NCBI GenBank assembly: GCA_963822255.1
Contig: CAWGGV010000008.1
Coordinates: 124,001 to 188,000 of the forward strand
Direction of reading: 5' to 3'
Origin: UBA7803 sp963822255
GTDB lineage: Bacteria; Pseudomonadota; Gammaproteobacteria; Pseudomonadales; Azotimanducaceae
Length of the DNA stretch: 64,000 nt
The notes under the pieces are model-generated. The model did not search any database. It saw nothing but the letters and a program-made list of their open reading frames with translations, and was not told the origin of the DNA. Shown here piece after piece: positions 51,560 through 60,854 of this stretch. Made by a program: the position numbers and the translations under genes. The stretch's first letter is position 1. Each line of letters opens with the position of its first letter.

Positions 51560-51577
51560 CGCCCGCTAAGCGCCACG

Positions 51578-52219
51578 ATGGCAGCGATCGTCTACATTCT
51601 GGCTTTCGTCGGGGGATTCTGCATCATGTCCCTCGAACTGCTCGGCGGCCGACTGCTGGCGCCCTACTTCGGCAACTCCATCTACGTGTGGGGCAGCATC
51701 ATTACGGTGTTCATGCTGTCGCTGTCGGCCGGCTATCTGCTCGGCGGCCGGCTGTCGGTCCGCCGTCCCACCCTCGGTCGCTTCGGGCTCATCTTTCTGG
51801 CCGCCGCGGTATGTCTGTATCCGCTGGTCCACTTCAGCCAGGACATCATGGCGTGGGTCTTCGAACGGGTGCTCGACCCCCGCTACGGCTCGCTCCTGGC
51901 CGGCAGCGCGCTGTTCATCGCGCCCACGGTGATCATGGGCATGATCTCCCCATACTCGGTTCGGATGCTGGTACAGACCACCAGCCACTCGGGCCACGTG
52001 GCCGGCACCCTGTACTTCGTCTCGACCCTGGGCAGCGCGCTCGGTACCCTGGCCACGAGCTTTTACCTGGTGCTGTGGTTCGAAATCGACACGATCCTCC
52101 TGCTCCTCACGGCTCTGCTGCTGATCATGGCGGCGGTAGCCGCCGGCACGGCGCGCTGGGGCCGGACCCGGCTGCGTAGCAGTCCCGCGCCCGAACCACA
52201 AACGGAGGCTGCCCGATGA
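51578..52219 (+). CDS. Membrane protein of the fused MFS/spermidine synthase type (transmembrane part)
   Basis: 213 residues, six predicted membrane segments (for example IVYILAFVGGFCIMSLELLG and the SIITVFMLSLSAGYLLGG region). Motifs MSLELLGGRLLAPYFG and YVWGSIITVFMLSLSAGYL match the N-terminal transmembrane domain of the large spermidine-synthase-like proteins. The catalytic domain is encoded by the next gene, whose ATG overlaps this stop by 4 nt. Function of the pair is not established. Confidence 0.8.
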   Translation: MAAIVYILAFVGGFCIMSLELLGGRLLAPYFGNSIYVWGSIITVFMLSLSAGYLLGGRLSVRRPTLGRFGLIFLAAAVCLYPLVHFSQDIMAWVFERVLDPRYGSLLAGSALFIAPTVIMGMISPYSVRMLVQTTSHSGHVAGTLYFVSTLGSALGTLATSFYLVLWFEIDTILLLLTALLLIMAAVAAGTARWGRTRLRSSPAPEPQTEAAR

Positions 52220-53166
52220 GAACGCCGGCGCCGCTGCCCCGCGCCGGGCTCACCGACGGCGGCCGTCGACAGCATGCGACGGCGCGGCGGACGGTCGTCG
52301 CCGGGCTGCTCCTCGCGGTGGCCGCGCTGCCCGCCTGGGGCCGGGTCGTGCACCAGGAGCAGTCCCTGTACAACACAGTTCTGGTCGATCGCCAGGGGCC
52401 GATGGTGTGCCTGCAGTTCAGCGTGCGCCGGGATCAGCGCAACCAATCCTGCGTCAACGAGCGCGAGCCCCGTCGGATGGTGTTCGCCTACGCCCGCATG
52501 GCCATGACCGGCCTGCTGGTCGAGCCCTCCCCGCGGCGGGTGCTGATCCTGGGTCTCGGCGGGGGAACGTTGCCCATGGCACTCGATCAGCTTCTGCCCC
52601 AGGCGCACATCGATGTGGTGGAGCTCGACCCGGTGGTGGAGCGAATCGCCCGGAAGTACTTCGGCTTCGCACCCAGCGATCGGGTGACCGTCACCACCCG
52701 CGATGGCCGGGTGTTCGTCAAACGCGCCGGGCAGCAAGGCGACAAGTACGACCTGATCATCCTCGACGCCTTCAACGGCGAGTACATTCCCGAACACCTG
52801 ATGACCCGGGAGTTCCTCCAGGAGGTAAAGGCGCTGATGCCGGCGGACGGGGTGCTGGTGGCGAACACGTTTTCCATTTCCAAGCTCTACGACCACGAGT
52901 CCGCCACCTACGCCGCGGTATTCGGCCGCTTCTTCAACCTCCGCAGTCCAGACACCGGCAACCGGGTCATCGTGACCGGCAATGGCCCCCTGCCGTCCCG
53001 AGAGATGCTCGAAGAGCGGGCGCACGCCCTGCAGGAACGGGTCGCGCCGTATGGAGTCGACTACGACCAGCTGATACCGCTCATGACCACCGACGTGGAC
53101 TGGGACACCGATGCGCGGCTGCTGACCGATCAGTACTCGCCGGCGAATCTGCTGCAGGGCCGCTGA
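52216..53166 (+). CDS. Spermidine synthase-like methyltransferase-fold protein
   Basis: 316 residues. An N-terminal hydrophobic stretch (about 27-42, VVAGLLLAVAALPAWG) could be a signal or anchor. The Rossmann fold has LILGLGGGTLPMALDQLLP, VVELDPVVERIARKYFG and LIILDAFNGEYIPEHLMT. This is the spermidine-synthase superfamily. The active-site aspartate sits in DAFNGE rather than the DSTDP of true polyamine synthases, so polyamine synthesis is doubtful. Coupled to the membrane gene before it. Confidence 0.82.
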   Translation: MRTPAPLPRAGLTDGGRRQHATARRTVVAGLLLAVAALPAWGRVVHQEQSLYNTVLVDRQGPMVCLQFSVRRDQRNQSCVNEREPRRMVFAYARMAMTGLLVEPSPRRVLILGLGGGTLPMALDQLLPQAHIDVVELDPVVERIARKYFGFAPSDRVTVTTRDGRVFVKRAGQQGDKYDLIILDAFNGEYIPEHLMTREFLQEVKALMPADGVLVANTFSISKLYDHESATYAAVFGRFFNLRSPDTGNRVIVTGNGPLPSREMLEERAHALQERVAPYGVDYDQLIPLMTTDVDWDTDARLLTDQYSPANLLQGR

Positions 53167-53186
53167 ATCGCGGCCGTGCCGTTCAG

Positions 53187-53228
53187 CTCGTCCGTTTCGC
53201 CGTCCACTTCGACGGCTGGCGGGACGAG
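53187..53228. terminator. Nested hairpin between convergent genes
   Basis: Outer arms CTCGTCC/GGACGAG and inner arms GCCGTC/GACGGC form a nested stem between the stops of the spermidine-synthase-like and acyl-CoA-synthetase genes. No T-run; a bidirectional 3'-end structure is likely. Confidence 0.4.
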
Positions 53229-53229
53229 A

Positions 53230-54795
53230 TCAGCGCCCCACGGCCGCCCAGTACTCGTCCTTCAGCAATCGCTTGTACAGCTTCCCCGTCGGGTGTCGCG
53301 GCAACTCTTCCCGGAAATCGACGGAGCGCGGGCACTTGATGTGGGACAGCCGCTCCCGGCAATACTCGATGAGCTCGAGCGCGAGCTCGGGCGTGGCGTC
53401 GGTCATGGACCGCGGCTGCACCACCGCCTTGACCTCCTCGCCGAACTCGTCGTTGGGCACACCGAACACAGCCACGTCCATCACCGCGGGATGGGTGATG
53501 AGCACGTTCTCGGCCTCCTGCGGATAGATGTTGACCCCGCCGGAAATGATCATGAAGTGCTTGCGGTCCGTCAGGTAGAGATACCCCTCCTCGTCCAGAT
53601 AGCCGACGTCGCCGAGGGTGGTCCAGCCGTTCGGATGGCGCGAGCCGGCGGTCTTGTCCGGGTCCTTGTAGTACTCGAACTGACCGCCCCCGCCGAAGTA
53701 GATGGTCCCGGGCTCGCCCGGAGGCAGCTCGTTGCCGTCGTCGTCGCAGATGTGCAGCTCGCAGTTGAGCGGCCGGCCGACGGAGCCTTTGTGAGCGAGC
53801 CACTCCTCGGAATCGAGCTGCACGAAACCATTGCCCTCGGTGCCGGCGTAGTACTCGTACAGCACGGGGCCCCACCAGTCGATCATCTGCTCCTTGACCG
53901 GAATGGGACACGGCGCAGCGGCATGAATGGCGCACTTCAGCGACGAGACGTCGTAGCGGGCCCGGGCGTCCTTCGGCAACTTCAGCATGCGCACGAACAT
54001 GGTGGGCACCCATTGGCTGTGGGTGACCCGGTATCGCTCGATGTAATCGAGGGCCAGCTCGGCGTCGAAGTGCTCCATGACCACCACCTGCACGCCGTTG
54101 CGCAGGCACCCCATGGTGAAGCCGAGCGGCGCCGCGTGGTACAGGGGCGCCGGCGAGAGGTAGACGGAGTCTTCGTCGGCGCCGTACAGAACGCTCAGCA
54201 TATTCGGAACCGCCATTTCGCCATACGGCGCCTCGGGAAGCGGCTTCTTGATGCCTTTGGGAAAGCCCGTGGTCCCCGAGGAGTAGAGCATGGACTGACC
54301 TTCCGCCTGATCGGCAATCGGCGTGTCCGGCATGCCGGCCAGCGCGTCCTCCCAGGATTCGAAGCCGGGGATGCCCGCCAGAGCGGGCGCGTTGGCGCGC
54401 TCTGGGGCGGGCGCGTCCAGCATGTAGCGGTGCTCCACGGCCGGCATTCGGCCGATCAGCGGCTCCACCACCGGAGCGCGGCTTGGCGACGTGATGAAGA
54501 CCCGAGCCCCGCAATTGTCGACGATGTACTCCACCTCGGCCTGCTGCAGACGATAGCTGATCGGCGTGTAGTACAGGCCGGAGCGCTGGGCCGCCCAGCA
54601 GATCTGAAAGAACCGCGGATGGTTCTCCAGCAGGATGGCGATGTGATCGCCGCGCCGGAGCCCGAGCGAACGGAACAGGTGGGCGCCCTGGTTGGCCGTA
54701 CGCTCCAGCTCGGGGTAGCTGACCCGATGGCCGGTGTCAGCCATCACGTAGGCGGTCTTTTCAGGATTCGCTCTGGCGATGATTCCGGGGTGCAC
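53230..54795 (-). CDS. AMP-dependent acyl-CoA synthetase
   Basis: 521 residues, ANL superfamily. The P-loop is MLYSSGTTGFPKGIKKP (about 168), with YEYYAGTEGNGF (about 300), the hinge region TLGDVGYLDEEGYLYLTDR (about 395), and the C-terminal catalytic Lys in HPTGKLYKRLL. Organisation fits medium/long-chain or aromatic acyl-CoA ligases; the substrate cannot be read from sequence. An enoyl-CoA hydratase is 7 kb away but not in the same operon. Single gene, divergent from the gamma-glutamyltranspeptidase gene. Confidence 0.92.
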   Translation of the reverse strand: MHPGIIARANPEKTAYVMADTGHRVSYPELERTANQGAHLFRSLGLRRGDHIAILLENHPRFFQICWAAQRSGLYYTPISYRLQQAEVEYIVDNCGARVFITSPSRAPVVEPLIGRMPAVEHRYMLDAPAPERANAPALAGIPGFESWEDALAGMPDTPIADQAEGQSMLYSSGTTGFPKGIKKPLPEAPYGEMAVPNMLSVLYGADEDSVYLSPAPLYHAAPLGFTMGCLRNGVQVVVMEHFDAELALDYIERYRVTHSQWVPTMFVRMLKLPKDARARYDVSSLKCAIHAAAPCPIPVKEQMIDWWGPVLYEYYAGTEGNGFVQLDSEEWLAHKGSVGRPLNCELHICDDDGNELPPGEPGTIYFGGGGQFEYYKDPDKTAGSRHPNGWTTLGDVGYLDEEGYLYLTDRKHFMIISGGVNIYPQEAENVLITHPAVMDVAVFGVPNDEFGEEVKAVVQPRSMTDATPELALELIEYCRERLSHIKCPRSVDFREELPRHPTGKLYKRLLKDEYWAAVGR

Positions 54796-54940
54796 TCTCC
54801 CTCCTCGAGTTGCGGATCGGCAGACTGGACGAGCGGCCTAAGCTAGGCAGTTTTTCCGGCCAAGGCAAACGCCGGCGGCCCGTGCGTGTGCAACCGATCT
54901 GCTATCGTGGCCGCTCCGGACCCGGGGGCGATGTCACGCG

Positions 54941-56518
54941 ATGAACGAACCGAGCTTCGACCTGCCCTACTCCTCGAAGCGATCACCCGTGTGCGCCGGC
55001 AACGTGGTCGCCACCTCGCAACCGCTTGCTACCCAGGCCGGCCTGGACGCCATGCGCCAGGGCGGCAATGCGGTGGATGCCGCGCTGGCGGCGGCCATCA
55101 CCCTGACGGTGGTGGAGCCGGACAACAACGGCGTCGGCGGCGATGCCTTCTGTATCGTCTGGGACGGCCGCCGGCTGGCTGGCCTGAATGCGTCCGGCCG
55201 GTCCCCGGCCGCCTGGACTCGGGAGCGGTTCGCCGGCCGGACCGCCATGCCCCGCTTCGGCTGGGACGCGGTGACGGTGCCGGGGGCGGTCAGTGCCTGG
55301 GCCGCCTTGTCGGAACGCTATGGCTGGCTGCCGTTCCCGCGACTGTTCGACGCCGCCGTTCGCTACGCCAGGGAGGGCTTCCAGGTGGGGCCGGTGTCGG
55401 CGCGCCACTGGCGCGTGGCGGCCGAGGAGCGCGCAGGCTTTGCGGAGTTCGCCCGACACTTTCTTCCGGCGCCGCAACCGGGCGCGCGGTTTCGTCGGCC
55501 GGAGCTGGCCACCACCCTGGAGGCCATCGCCGAGAGCGCGGGGGAGTCGTTTTATCGAGGGGAGCTGGCGGCGCGAATGGCCGCGGCGGCGGCGGAGCAC
55601 CTTGACGCCCTCGCCCTCGCGGACCTGCAGGCTCACCGGCCGGAGTGGGTCGAACCGATCGCCCAGCCCTACCGCGACGCGACGCTGCACGAGATTCCGC
55701 CCAACGGCCAGGGGCTGGCCGCGCAGATCGCGCTGGGGATCCTGCGCCACCGGGAGATCGCGGCGCTGGATTCGGCCGATTCCGTGCACCTCGAGCTCGA
55801 AGCGATGAAGCTGGCCGTCCGCGCGGCCTTCGATCATTTTGCCGATCGCGACGCCATGCGCGTGTCGCCCGAAGATCTGCTGGAACCGGGCATGCTCGCG
55901 CGGCTGGCTGACAGCATCGGCCGTCTCGCGGCGCCGCTGCCGCCGGCGCCCCTGCCGCCCGGCGGCGACACCGTGTGCCTGGCCGCGGCGGATGCGAACG
56001 GCATGATGGTCTCGTACATCCAGTCCAACTACGAGTCCTTCGGATCCGGCGTCGTCGTGCCCGGCACCGGCATCGCGCTACAGAACCGGGGGCTCGGGTT
56101 CTCTTTGGATCCGCAGCATCCGAACTGCGTCGGCCCGGGCAAGCGGCCCTTTCACACCATCATTCCCGGCTTCGTCACCGACGCCGACTCCGGCGCCCCA
56201 AGGCTCGCGTTCGGCGTCATGGGGGGCCACATGCAGCATCAGGGTCACGTGCAGATGGTCCGGCGCATCTTCGATCACGGCCAGAACCCACAGGCAGCCA
56301 GCGACGCGCCGCGCTGGCACGTGTACCCGGACTTCCGCGTGGGTCTCGAGCAGGGATTTTCCGAGACCGTAGCCCAAGAGCTGGCCGAGCGTGGCCACGA
56401 CGTCCGATTCGAGGCTGACACCGCCGTGTTCGGCGGCGCGCAACTGGTGCTCAGGACCGACGGCGGCTACGTCGCCGGATCGGATCACCGCAAGGACGGG
56501 CAGGCGAGCGGGTTCTGA
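54941..56518 (+). CDS. Gamma-glutamyltranspeptidase family protein
   Basis: 525 residues, Ntn-hydrolase family. N-terminal ATSQPLATQAGLDAMRQGGN and VVEPDNNGVGGDAFCIVWDG, then the autocleavage/nucleophile region GGDTVCLAAADANGMMVSYI with the expected Thr, and FHTIIPGFVTD and MGGHMQHQGHVQMV in the small subunit. No signal peptide is evident, so it may be cytoplasmic. It differs from classic Ggt by DTVCLA in place of DTTHYS, so the specificity may be different (the cephalosporin acylase-like or GGT-like branch). Confidence 0.9.
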   Translation: MNEPSFDLPYSSKRSPVCAGNVVATSQPLATQAGLDAMRQGGNAVDAALAAAITLTVVEPDNNGVGGDAFCIVWDGRRLAGLNASGRSPAAWTRERFAGRTAMPRFGWDAVTVPGAVSAWAALSERYGWLPFPRLFDAAVRYAREGFQVGPVSARHWRVAAEERAGFAEFARHFLPAPQPGARFRRPELATTLEAIAESAGESFYRGELAARMAAAAAEHLDALALADLQAHRPEWVEPIAQPYRDATLHEIPPNGQGLAAQIALGILRHREIAALDSADSVHLELEAMKLAVRAAFDHFADRDAMRVSPEDLLEPGMLARLADSIGRLAAPLPPAPLPPGGDTVCLAAADANGMMVSYIQSNYESFGSGVVVPGTGIALQNRGLGFSLDPQHPNCVGPGKRPFHTIIPGFVTDADSGAPRLAFGVMGGHMQHQGHVQMVRRIFDHGQNPQAASDAPRWHVYPDFRVGLEQGFSETVAQELAERGHDVRFEADTAVFGGAQLVLRTDGGYVAGSDHRKDGQASGF

Positions 56519-56520
56519 CC

Positions 56521-56536
56521 GGGGAGCGATCTCCCC
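56521..56536. terminator. Short hairpin between convergent genes
   Basis: GGGGAG-CGAT-CTCCCC, a perfect 6-bp stem just after the gamma-glutamyltranspeptidase stop and 14 bp before the msrB stop. No T-run. Confidence 0.35.
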
Positions 56537-56549
56537 GCGCGACCCGCGG

Positions 56550-56951
56550 CTATTCGCCGTCTCTGGGTTCCAGGTCGAGAGACGCAGAGTTCAAGCAATA
56601 GCGCACCCCCGTTGGCTCCGGGCCGTCCGGAAACACGTGACCGAGGTGGGCGTCGCACTTGGCGCAGACCACCTCCGTGCGACGCATCATCAGGCTGCGA
56701 TCTTCGTGGGTGGCCACAGCCTGTTGGTCGATGGGGGCGTAGAAGCTCGGCCAGCCGGAGCCGGAGTCGTACTTGGTGGAGGAATCGAACAACGGTTCGC
56801 CGCAGCACACGCAGCGGTAGATGCCGGGCGTCTTGGTGTCCCAGTACTTGCCGGTGAATGCCCGCTCGGTGCCGGCTTCACGCGCCACCTCGTACTGTTC
56901 CGGCGTCAGCTTCCGGCGCCACTCCTCGTCGCTCTTGTTCACCTTGGCCAT
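56550..56951 (-). CDS. msrB: Peptide-methionine (R)-S-oxide reductase
   Basis: 133 residues. It repairs methionine-R-sulfoxide. Catalytic Cys in GVRYCLNSASL (about 120), zinc site CVCC (about 48) and CAKC (about 95), and SGSGWPSFYAPI. The ATG at 56951 (MAKVNKSDEEWRRKLTPEQY) is the family start. Single gene. Confidence 0.96.
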   Translation of the reverse strand: MAKVNKSDEEWRRKLTPEQYEVAREAGTERAFTGKYWDTKTPGIYRCVCCGEPLFDSSTKYDSGSGWPSFYAPIDQQAVATHEDRSLMMRRTEVVCAKCDAHLGHVFPDGPEPTGVRYCLNSASLDLEPRDGE

Positions 56952-57102
56952 GTCTGACCCCTCTTGCTGTAACAACCCGCCTGTCTGAGCAACGGCGGTT
57001 CCGCTAAACTCACTTCAGGTCCGTCGGCGAGGTCGCAGTCACCCGACTGCTCCTGCAGGACACGTCGAATGGGCCGCGATGTTAATACGACCAGGAAGAC
57101 AA

Positions 57103-58413
57103 ATGGAATCCAAAGGGGCCTCCTCCGACAAGGTCTCGACCCTGCCCCGCTCGGTGGCGGAGTCCGGCTCGGCCGGCCATCCTGCGACGGGCCGTGCACC
57201 CAGGGAGATCAGAAAGTCCCACAAGCTGGACAACGTCTGCTACGAGATTCGCGGACCCGCCATGAAAGAGGCGGAGCGGATGGAGGAAGAAGGCCACCGG
57301 GTGCTGAAGCTCAATATCGGCAACCCGGCGCCGTTCGGCTTCGACGCCCCGGAAGAAATTCTGGTGGACGTGATCCACAACCTGCCGACGGCTCAGGGCT
57401 ACTGCGACTCCAAGGGTCTCTACCCCGCCCGCAAGGCGATCATGCAGTACTACCAGAGTCTGGGGATCCTCGGGATCGAGATCGACGACATCTACGTGGG
57501 CAACGGCGTCTCCGAGCTGGTGGTCATGGGGCTGCAAGGGCTTCTGAACAACGGTGACGAGGTGCTCCTGCCCGCCCCGGACTATCCGCTGTGGACGGCG
57601 GCGGTCAGCCTTTCCGGCGGCACGCCCGTGCACTACCGCTGCGACGAGCAAGCCGAGTGGTTTCCCGACCTGGACGACATTCGGCGCAAGGTGACGCCGC
57701 GCACCAAGGCCATGGTGGTGGTGAATCCCAATAACCCCACCGGAGCGGTCTACAGCCGGCAGGTGCTCGAAGACATCGTCGAGATCGCACGGGCCAACGA
57801 TCTGATGCTGTTCTCGGACGAGATCTACGACAAGATCCTGTACGACGACGCCCGCCACGTGCCCCTGGCATCCCTGGCGGACGATCTGCTCATCGTCACC
57901 TTGAACGGCTTGTCGAAGACCTACCGGGTGGCCGGCTTCCGGTCGGGGTGGATGGTGGTCTCCGGCGCCAAGCACCGGGCCCGCGACTACATAGAGGGTC
58001 TCGACATCCTGGCGTCCATGCGTCTGTGCGCCAACGTCCCGAGCCAGCACGCCATCCAGACGGCGCTCGGCGGCTATCAGAGCATCCGTGAGTTCATCGT
58101 CCCCGGCGGGCGTCTGTACGATCAGCGTGAGCTCGCCTGGTCGATGCTGAACGCCATCGACGGCGTGACCTGCGTGAAGCCGAAGGGCGCGCTCTACCTG
58201 TTTCCGAAGCTGGATGTGGCGCGATTCAACATTACCAACGACGACAAATTCGCTCTCGACCTGCTGCGTCAGGAGAAGATCCTCGTGGTCCACGGGTCCG
58301 GTTTCAACTGGCCGGAGCCCGACCACTTCCGGATCGTATTCCTGCCCCGGGTCGAGGAGCTCGAGCAGGCCATCGACCGCCTTGCGCACTTCCTCGGCAG
58401 CTATCGGCAGTGA
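57103..58413 (+). CDS. alaA: Alanine aminotransferase, AlaA-type
   Basis: 436 residues, class I/II PLP aminotransferase. The PLP lysine is in LNGLSKTYRVAGFRSGWMV (about 276), with VVNPNNPTGAVYSRQVLEDI, FSDEIYDKILYD and the C-terminal Arg in FRIVFLPRV. Sequence such as EIRGPAMKEAERMEEEGHRV and LKLNIGNPAPFGFDAPEEIL is characteristic of AlaA. The N-terminal 30-40 residues before IRKSHKLDNV are extra. ATG 57103 has GGAAG upstream; ATG 57079 is an alternative. It feeds alanine from pyruvate and glutamate. Confidence 0.93.
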   Translation: MESKGASSDKVSTLPRSVAESGSAGHPATGRAPREIRKSHKLDNVCYEIRGPAMKEAERMEEEGHRVLKLNIGNPAPFGFDAPEEILVDVIHNLPTAQGYCDSKGLYPARKAIMQYYQSLGILGIEIDDIYVGNGVSELVVMGLQGLLNNGDEVLLPAPDYPLWTAAVSLSGGTPVHYRCDEQAEWFPDLDDIRRKVTPRTKAMVVVNPNNPTGAVYSRQVLEDIVEIARANDLMLFSDEIYDKILYDDARHVPLASLADDLLIVTLNGLSKTYRVAGFRSGWMVVSGAKHRARDYIEGLDILASMRLCANVPSQHAIQTALGGYQSIREFIVPGGRLYDQRELAWSMLNAIDGVTCVKPKGALYLFPKLDVARFNITNDDKFALDLLRQEKILVVHGSGFNWPEPDHFRIVFLPRVEELEQAIDRLAHFLGSYRQ

Positions 58414-58423
58414 CCGCCGGCCC

Positions 58424-58876
58424 ATGTCCGGCATCAACATCGACGACTTCTGCAAGGACGCTGCCCGCGCGCTGCTGGTGCTGTACCGGGCGTTTCCGCG
58501 GCCGGTGACCCTGGTCGTCGAGGACCTCGCCGGGCCCGACCAGCCGGACCCCTTCGGCACCCACAGCGAGCGCCACATGGCGTGCTTCGCGGCGCTGCTG
58601 TGGCTGGCCGACGAAGGCGTTCTGCGCTTCGACGACACCATCCGCCAGGAGGCGGTGGATCAGGCCGTCCTCACCGGCCGCTCGTTCACTCTGCTCTGCT
58701 CTCCCGCGCCGGGCTTCGCGCCTCCGGAAGCCGCCGATCTGCCCGAGTCGGTTCGTCTGGAGCAGCAGACCCACGTGCACCGACTCGAGCGGTCGCTGGC
58801 CGAGCGCTCGTCGATCCTCGTCCGCGCGGCGGTGCTGGACCTGTTGCGGAACTTCACCCTCCGTGGTCCCGCGTAG
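58424..58876 (+). CDS. Hypothetical protein downstream of alaA
   Basis: 150 residues, mixed alpha/beta, starting MSGINIDDFCKDAARALLVL and containing ERHMACFAALLWLADEGVLR, a helical segment that resembles a winged-helix. I do not recognise a family. It begins 10 nt after the alaA stop and is probably co-transcribed. Codon use is like that of its neighbours. Confidence 0.75.
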   Translation: MSGINIDDFCKDAARALLVLYRAFPRPVTLVVEDLAGPDQPDPFGTHSERHMACFAALLWLADEGVLRFDDTIRQEAVDQAVLTGRSFTLLCSPAPGFAPPEAADLPESVRLEQQTHVHRLERSLAERSSILVRAAVLDLLRNFTLRGPA

Positions 58877-58893
58877 GACGCAGGTCGCGGCCG

Positions 58894-59698
58894 GAGACCG
58901 CTCCCACACCGCGGGCCAGTGGGAGGACGGTGGGGACCGGGCGGCGTGGGGCCGGCGATTCGCGGCATTAGGCTTCCCACGACAACGAGCCCGTCCAGCG
59001 GCGTGTCCGCCCACCGCCGCGAATCGGCGGTTCCACGACGTCCGGTGTCGATCCCGGCAGTGGCAGCGCCGAACGATCCGCTACCATCCGGGCCAGCCAC
59101 GTCTGCCGGTACCCCACAACAACGACCGGAAGGACAGCGAGCAAGGGCGGGCGGCGCGGAGGAACCTCTTCGTGGCCTCAAATTGCCAGCCACGAAACGC
59201 CGCTGCCATGACGCTCTCAGCCCGAAGAGGTTCATCCGGGGCGACCGACCGCCCATCACGCTGACCGCCCATCCCGCTGACCGCCTTCGCCGCCAGAGAC
59301 CGCTCCTACACCGCTGGCCAGTGGGAGGACGGCGGGGACCGGGCGGCGTGGGGCCGGCGATTCGCGGCATTAGGCTTCCCACGACAACGAGCCCGTCCAG
59401 CGGCGTGTCCGCCCACCGCCGCGAATCGGCGGTTCCACGACGTCCGGTCTCGATCCCGGCAGTGGCAACGCCGAACGAGCACGCATCGGCATGGGCCAGC
59501 CACGTCTGCCGGTACCCCACAACAACGACCGGAAGGACAGCGAGCTGGGGCGGGCGGCGCGGAGGAACCTCTTCGTGGCCTCAAATTACCAGCGACGAAA
59601 CGCCGCTGCCATGACGCTCTCAGCCCGAGGAGGTTCCTCCGGGGCGACCGACCGCCCATGGCGCTGACCGGCCGTGTCGCGCGATCGACCGCCCATGG
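58894..59698. repeat. 402-bp direct tandem duplication
   Basis: Copy 1 begins at 58894 and copy 2 at 59296; markers such as GAGACCGCTCC and CAGTGGGAGGACGG recur exactly 402 bp apart. The copies are about 93-96% alike by eye. Both open with the GACCGCTCC(C/T)(A/T)CAC end of the REP-like element. A further short partial (CGCTGACCGCCTTCGC) follows at 59700-59715. Frames across the 847-bp gap 58877-59723 are long only because of GC content; I support no gene in it. Confidence 0.88.
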
Positions 59699-59723
59699 CG
59701 CTGACCGCCTTCGCAGTCCGCTC

Positions 59724-60854
59724 CTACGGGGCCGCAGAGTCCAACTGGTAGTAGAGACTGTCGCGGTAGCCGCTGATGACCTCCACCAGACCGGCCCACG
59801 CCCGGTCGAGATCGGCGTCGTCGCTGTCGATCAACAGCGGCCGGCCGTCCAGGCTCAGCAACTTGGTGCGGGTCCCTACCACCCACAGCCGTTCCCGGCC
59901 GATGCGCCGCAGCACCGCCGGGCTGAGCTGCTGATTGCCGCGTCCCAGCAGAAAACCCTGACGACGGGTGAACGACAGCACCAGGGTGGCCGGTGCTGCG
60001 GTGGCGGCCAGCTTCGCGACCAGCCAGGCCGAATCCACGTCCCGGCCGACCTGCCGGCCACCGTCGAGGACATCGACGCCGATGAGGGTCGGCTCGAGCC
60101 CCAGAGCGGTCTTGATGGCCGCCATGGTACCGCCGGGCCCGAGCACGCAGAGCCCGGGCGCCTCGGCGATCCGCTCCGTCACCTCGGCGACGATCTCCTC
60201 GACGGCCAGAGCTTCGTTCTCCCGACCGCCCTCTTTGGTGTGCTGCAGGAACCCCCCCGCCTCCGGGACGCACAACTCGCCGTAGAACGATGCCTTCACC
60301 GTGCCGGAGCGCAGGGCGGCTTCGTCGAGATCGCGCACCTCGGCCACGGCCGCTCGCACCAGCCCGCCCTGCACCAGGTCGGCGAGGATCCTGCCGGCAG
60401 CCTCCGGGGTGGTGGCGAACACGCCGGAATGCATCTTCACGCCGGCCGGCAGCCCGAGCACGGGCACCGATTGTCCCACCGCGTCCAGCATGTCCCGGGC
60501 GGTGCCGTCCCCGCCGCAGAAGACGATGACGTCGGCACCGGCGTCGCGCAGCGCCAGCGCGGCCCGGCGGGTATCGGCGGCGCTGGGCGGGTCGGCCGGC
60601 TCGCCCACCGTGCGCGCCTCGATCCCGGCGGCGCTCAGAACGCGCGCACCCATCTCGGCGCCCCAGGTGAGCCAGCGCGCGCCGCCGGCCGCCGGCCCCG
60701 CGGCGGCGAGCATCCTGAGCGCGCGGGCATGGCCACGTGCTGCACCGCCGCGGGAGCGGGCCAGGGCCTGGATCTCGGCACCGTCACTGCCCTTCAGTGC
60801 CACGCTGCCGCCGAGCCCGGCCACGGGATTGATCAGCAGCGCCAAGGTCAGCAT
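59724..60854 (-). CDS. ATP-NAD kinase family protein (AcoX-like)
   Basis: 376 residues. NAD-kinase-type nucleotide site: LALLINPVAGLGGSVALKG at the N terminus, FCGGDGTARDMLDAVG (GGDGT motif, about 118), LGLPAGVKMHSGVFATTP, and CVLGPGGTMAAIKTALGLEP. The pattern GLPAGVKMHS and the length fit the AcoX-like branch rather than the housekeeping NAD kinase NadK. Activity of this branch is not well known. Its start overlaps the end of the oxidoreductase gene upstream by 7 nt. Confidence 0.85.
   Translation of the reverse strand: MLTLALLINPVAGLGGSVALKGSDGAEIQALARSRGGAARGHARALRMLAAAGPAAGGARWLTWGAEMGARVLSAAGIEARTVGEPADPPSAADTRRAALALRDAGADVIVFCGGDGTARDMLDAVGQSVPVLGLPAGVKMHSGVFATTPEAAGRILADLVQGGLVRAAVAEVRDLDEAALRSGTVKASFYGELCVPEAGGFLQHTKEGGRENEALAVEEIVAEVTERIAEAPGLCVLGPGGTMAAIKTALGLEPTLIGVDVLDGGRQVGRDVDSAWLVAKLAATAAPATLVLSFTRRQGFLLGRGNQQLSPAVLRRIGRERLWVVGTRTKLLSLDGRPLLIDSDDADLDRAWAGLVEVISGYRDSLYYQLDSAAP

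Noticed and set aside
58660..59520. 286-residue minus-strand frame over the 402-bp duplication
   Set aside because: Arg/Gly/Pro-rich, repeats with the duplication and overlaps the 3' end of the gene at 58424-58876. No sign of coding selection by eye.
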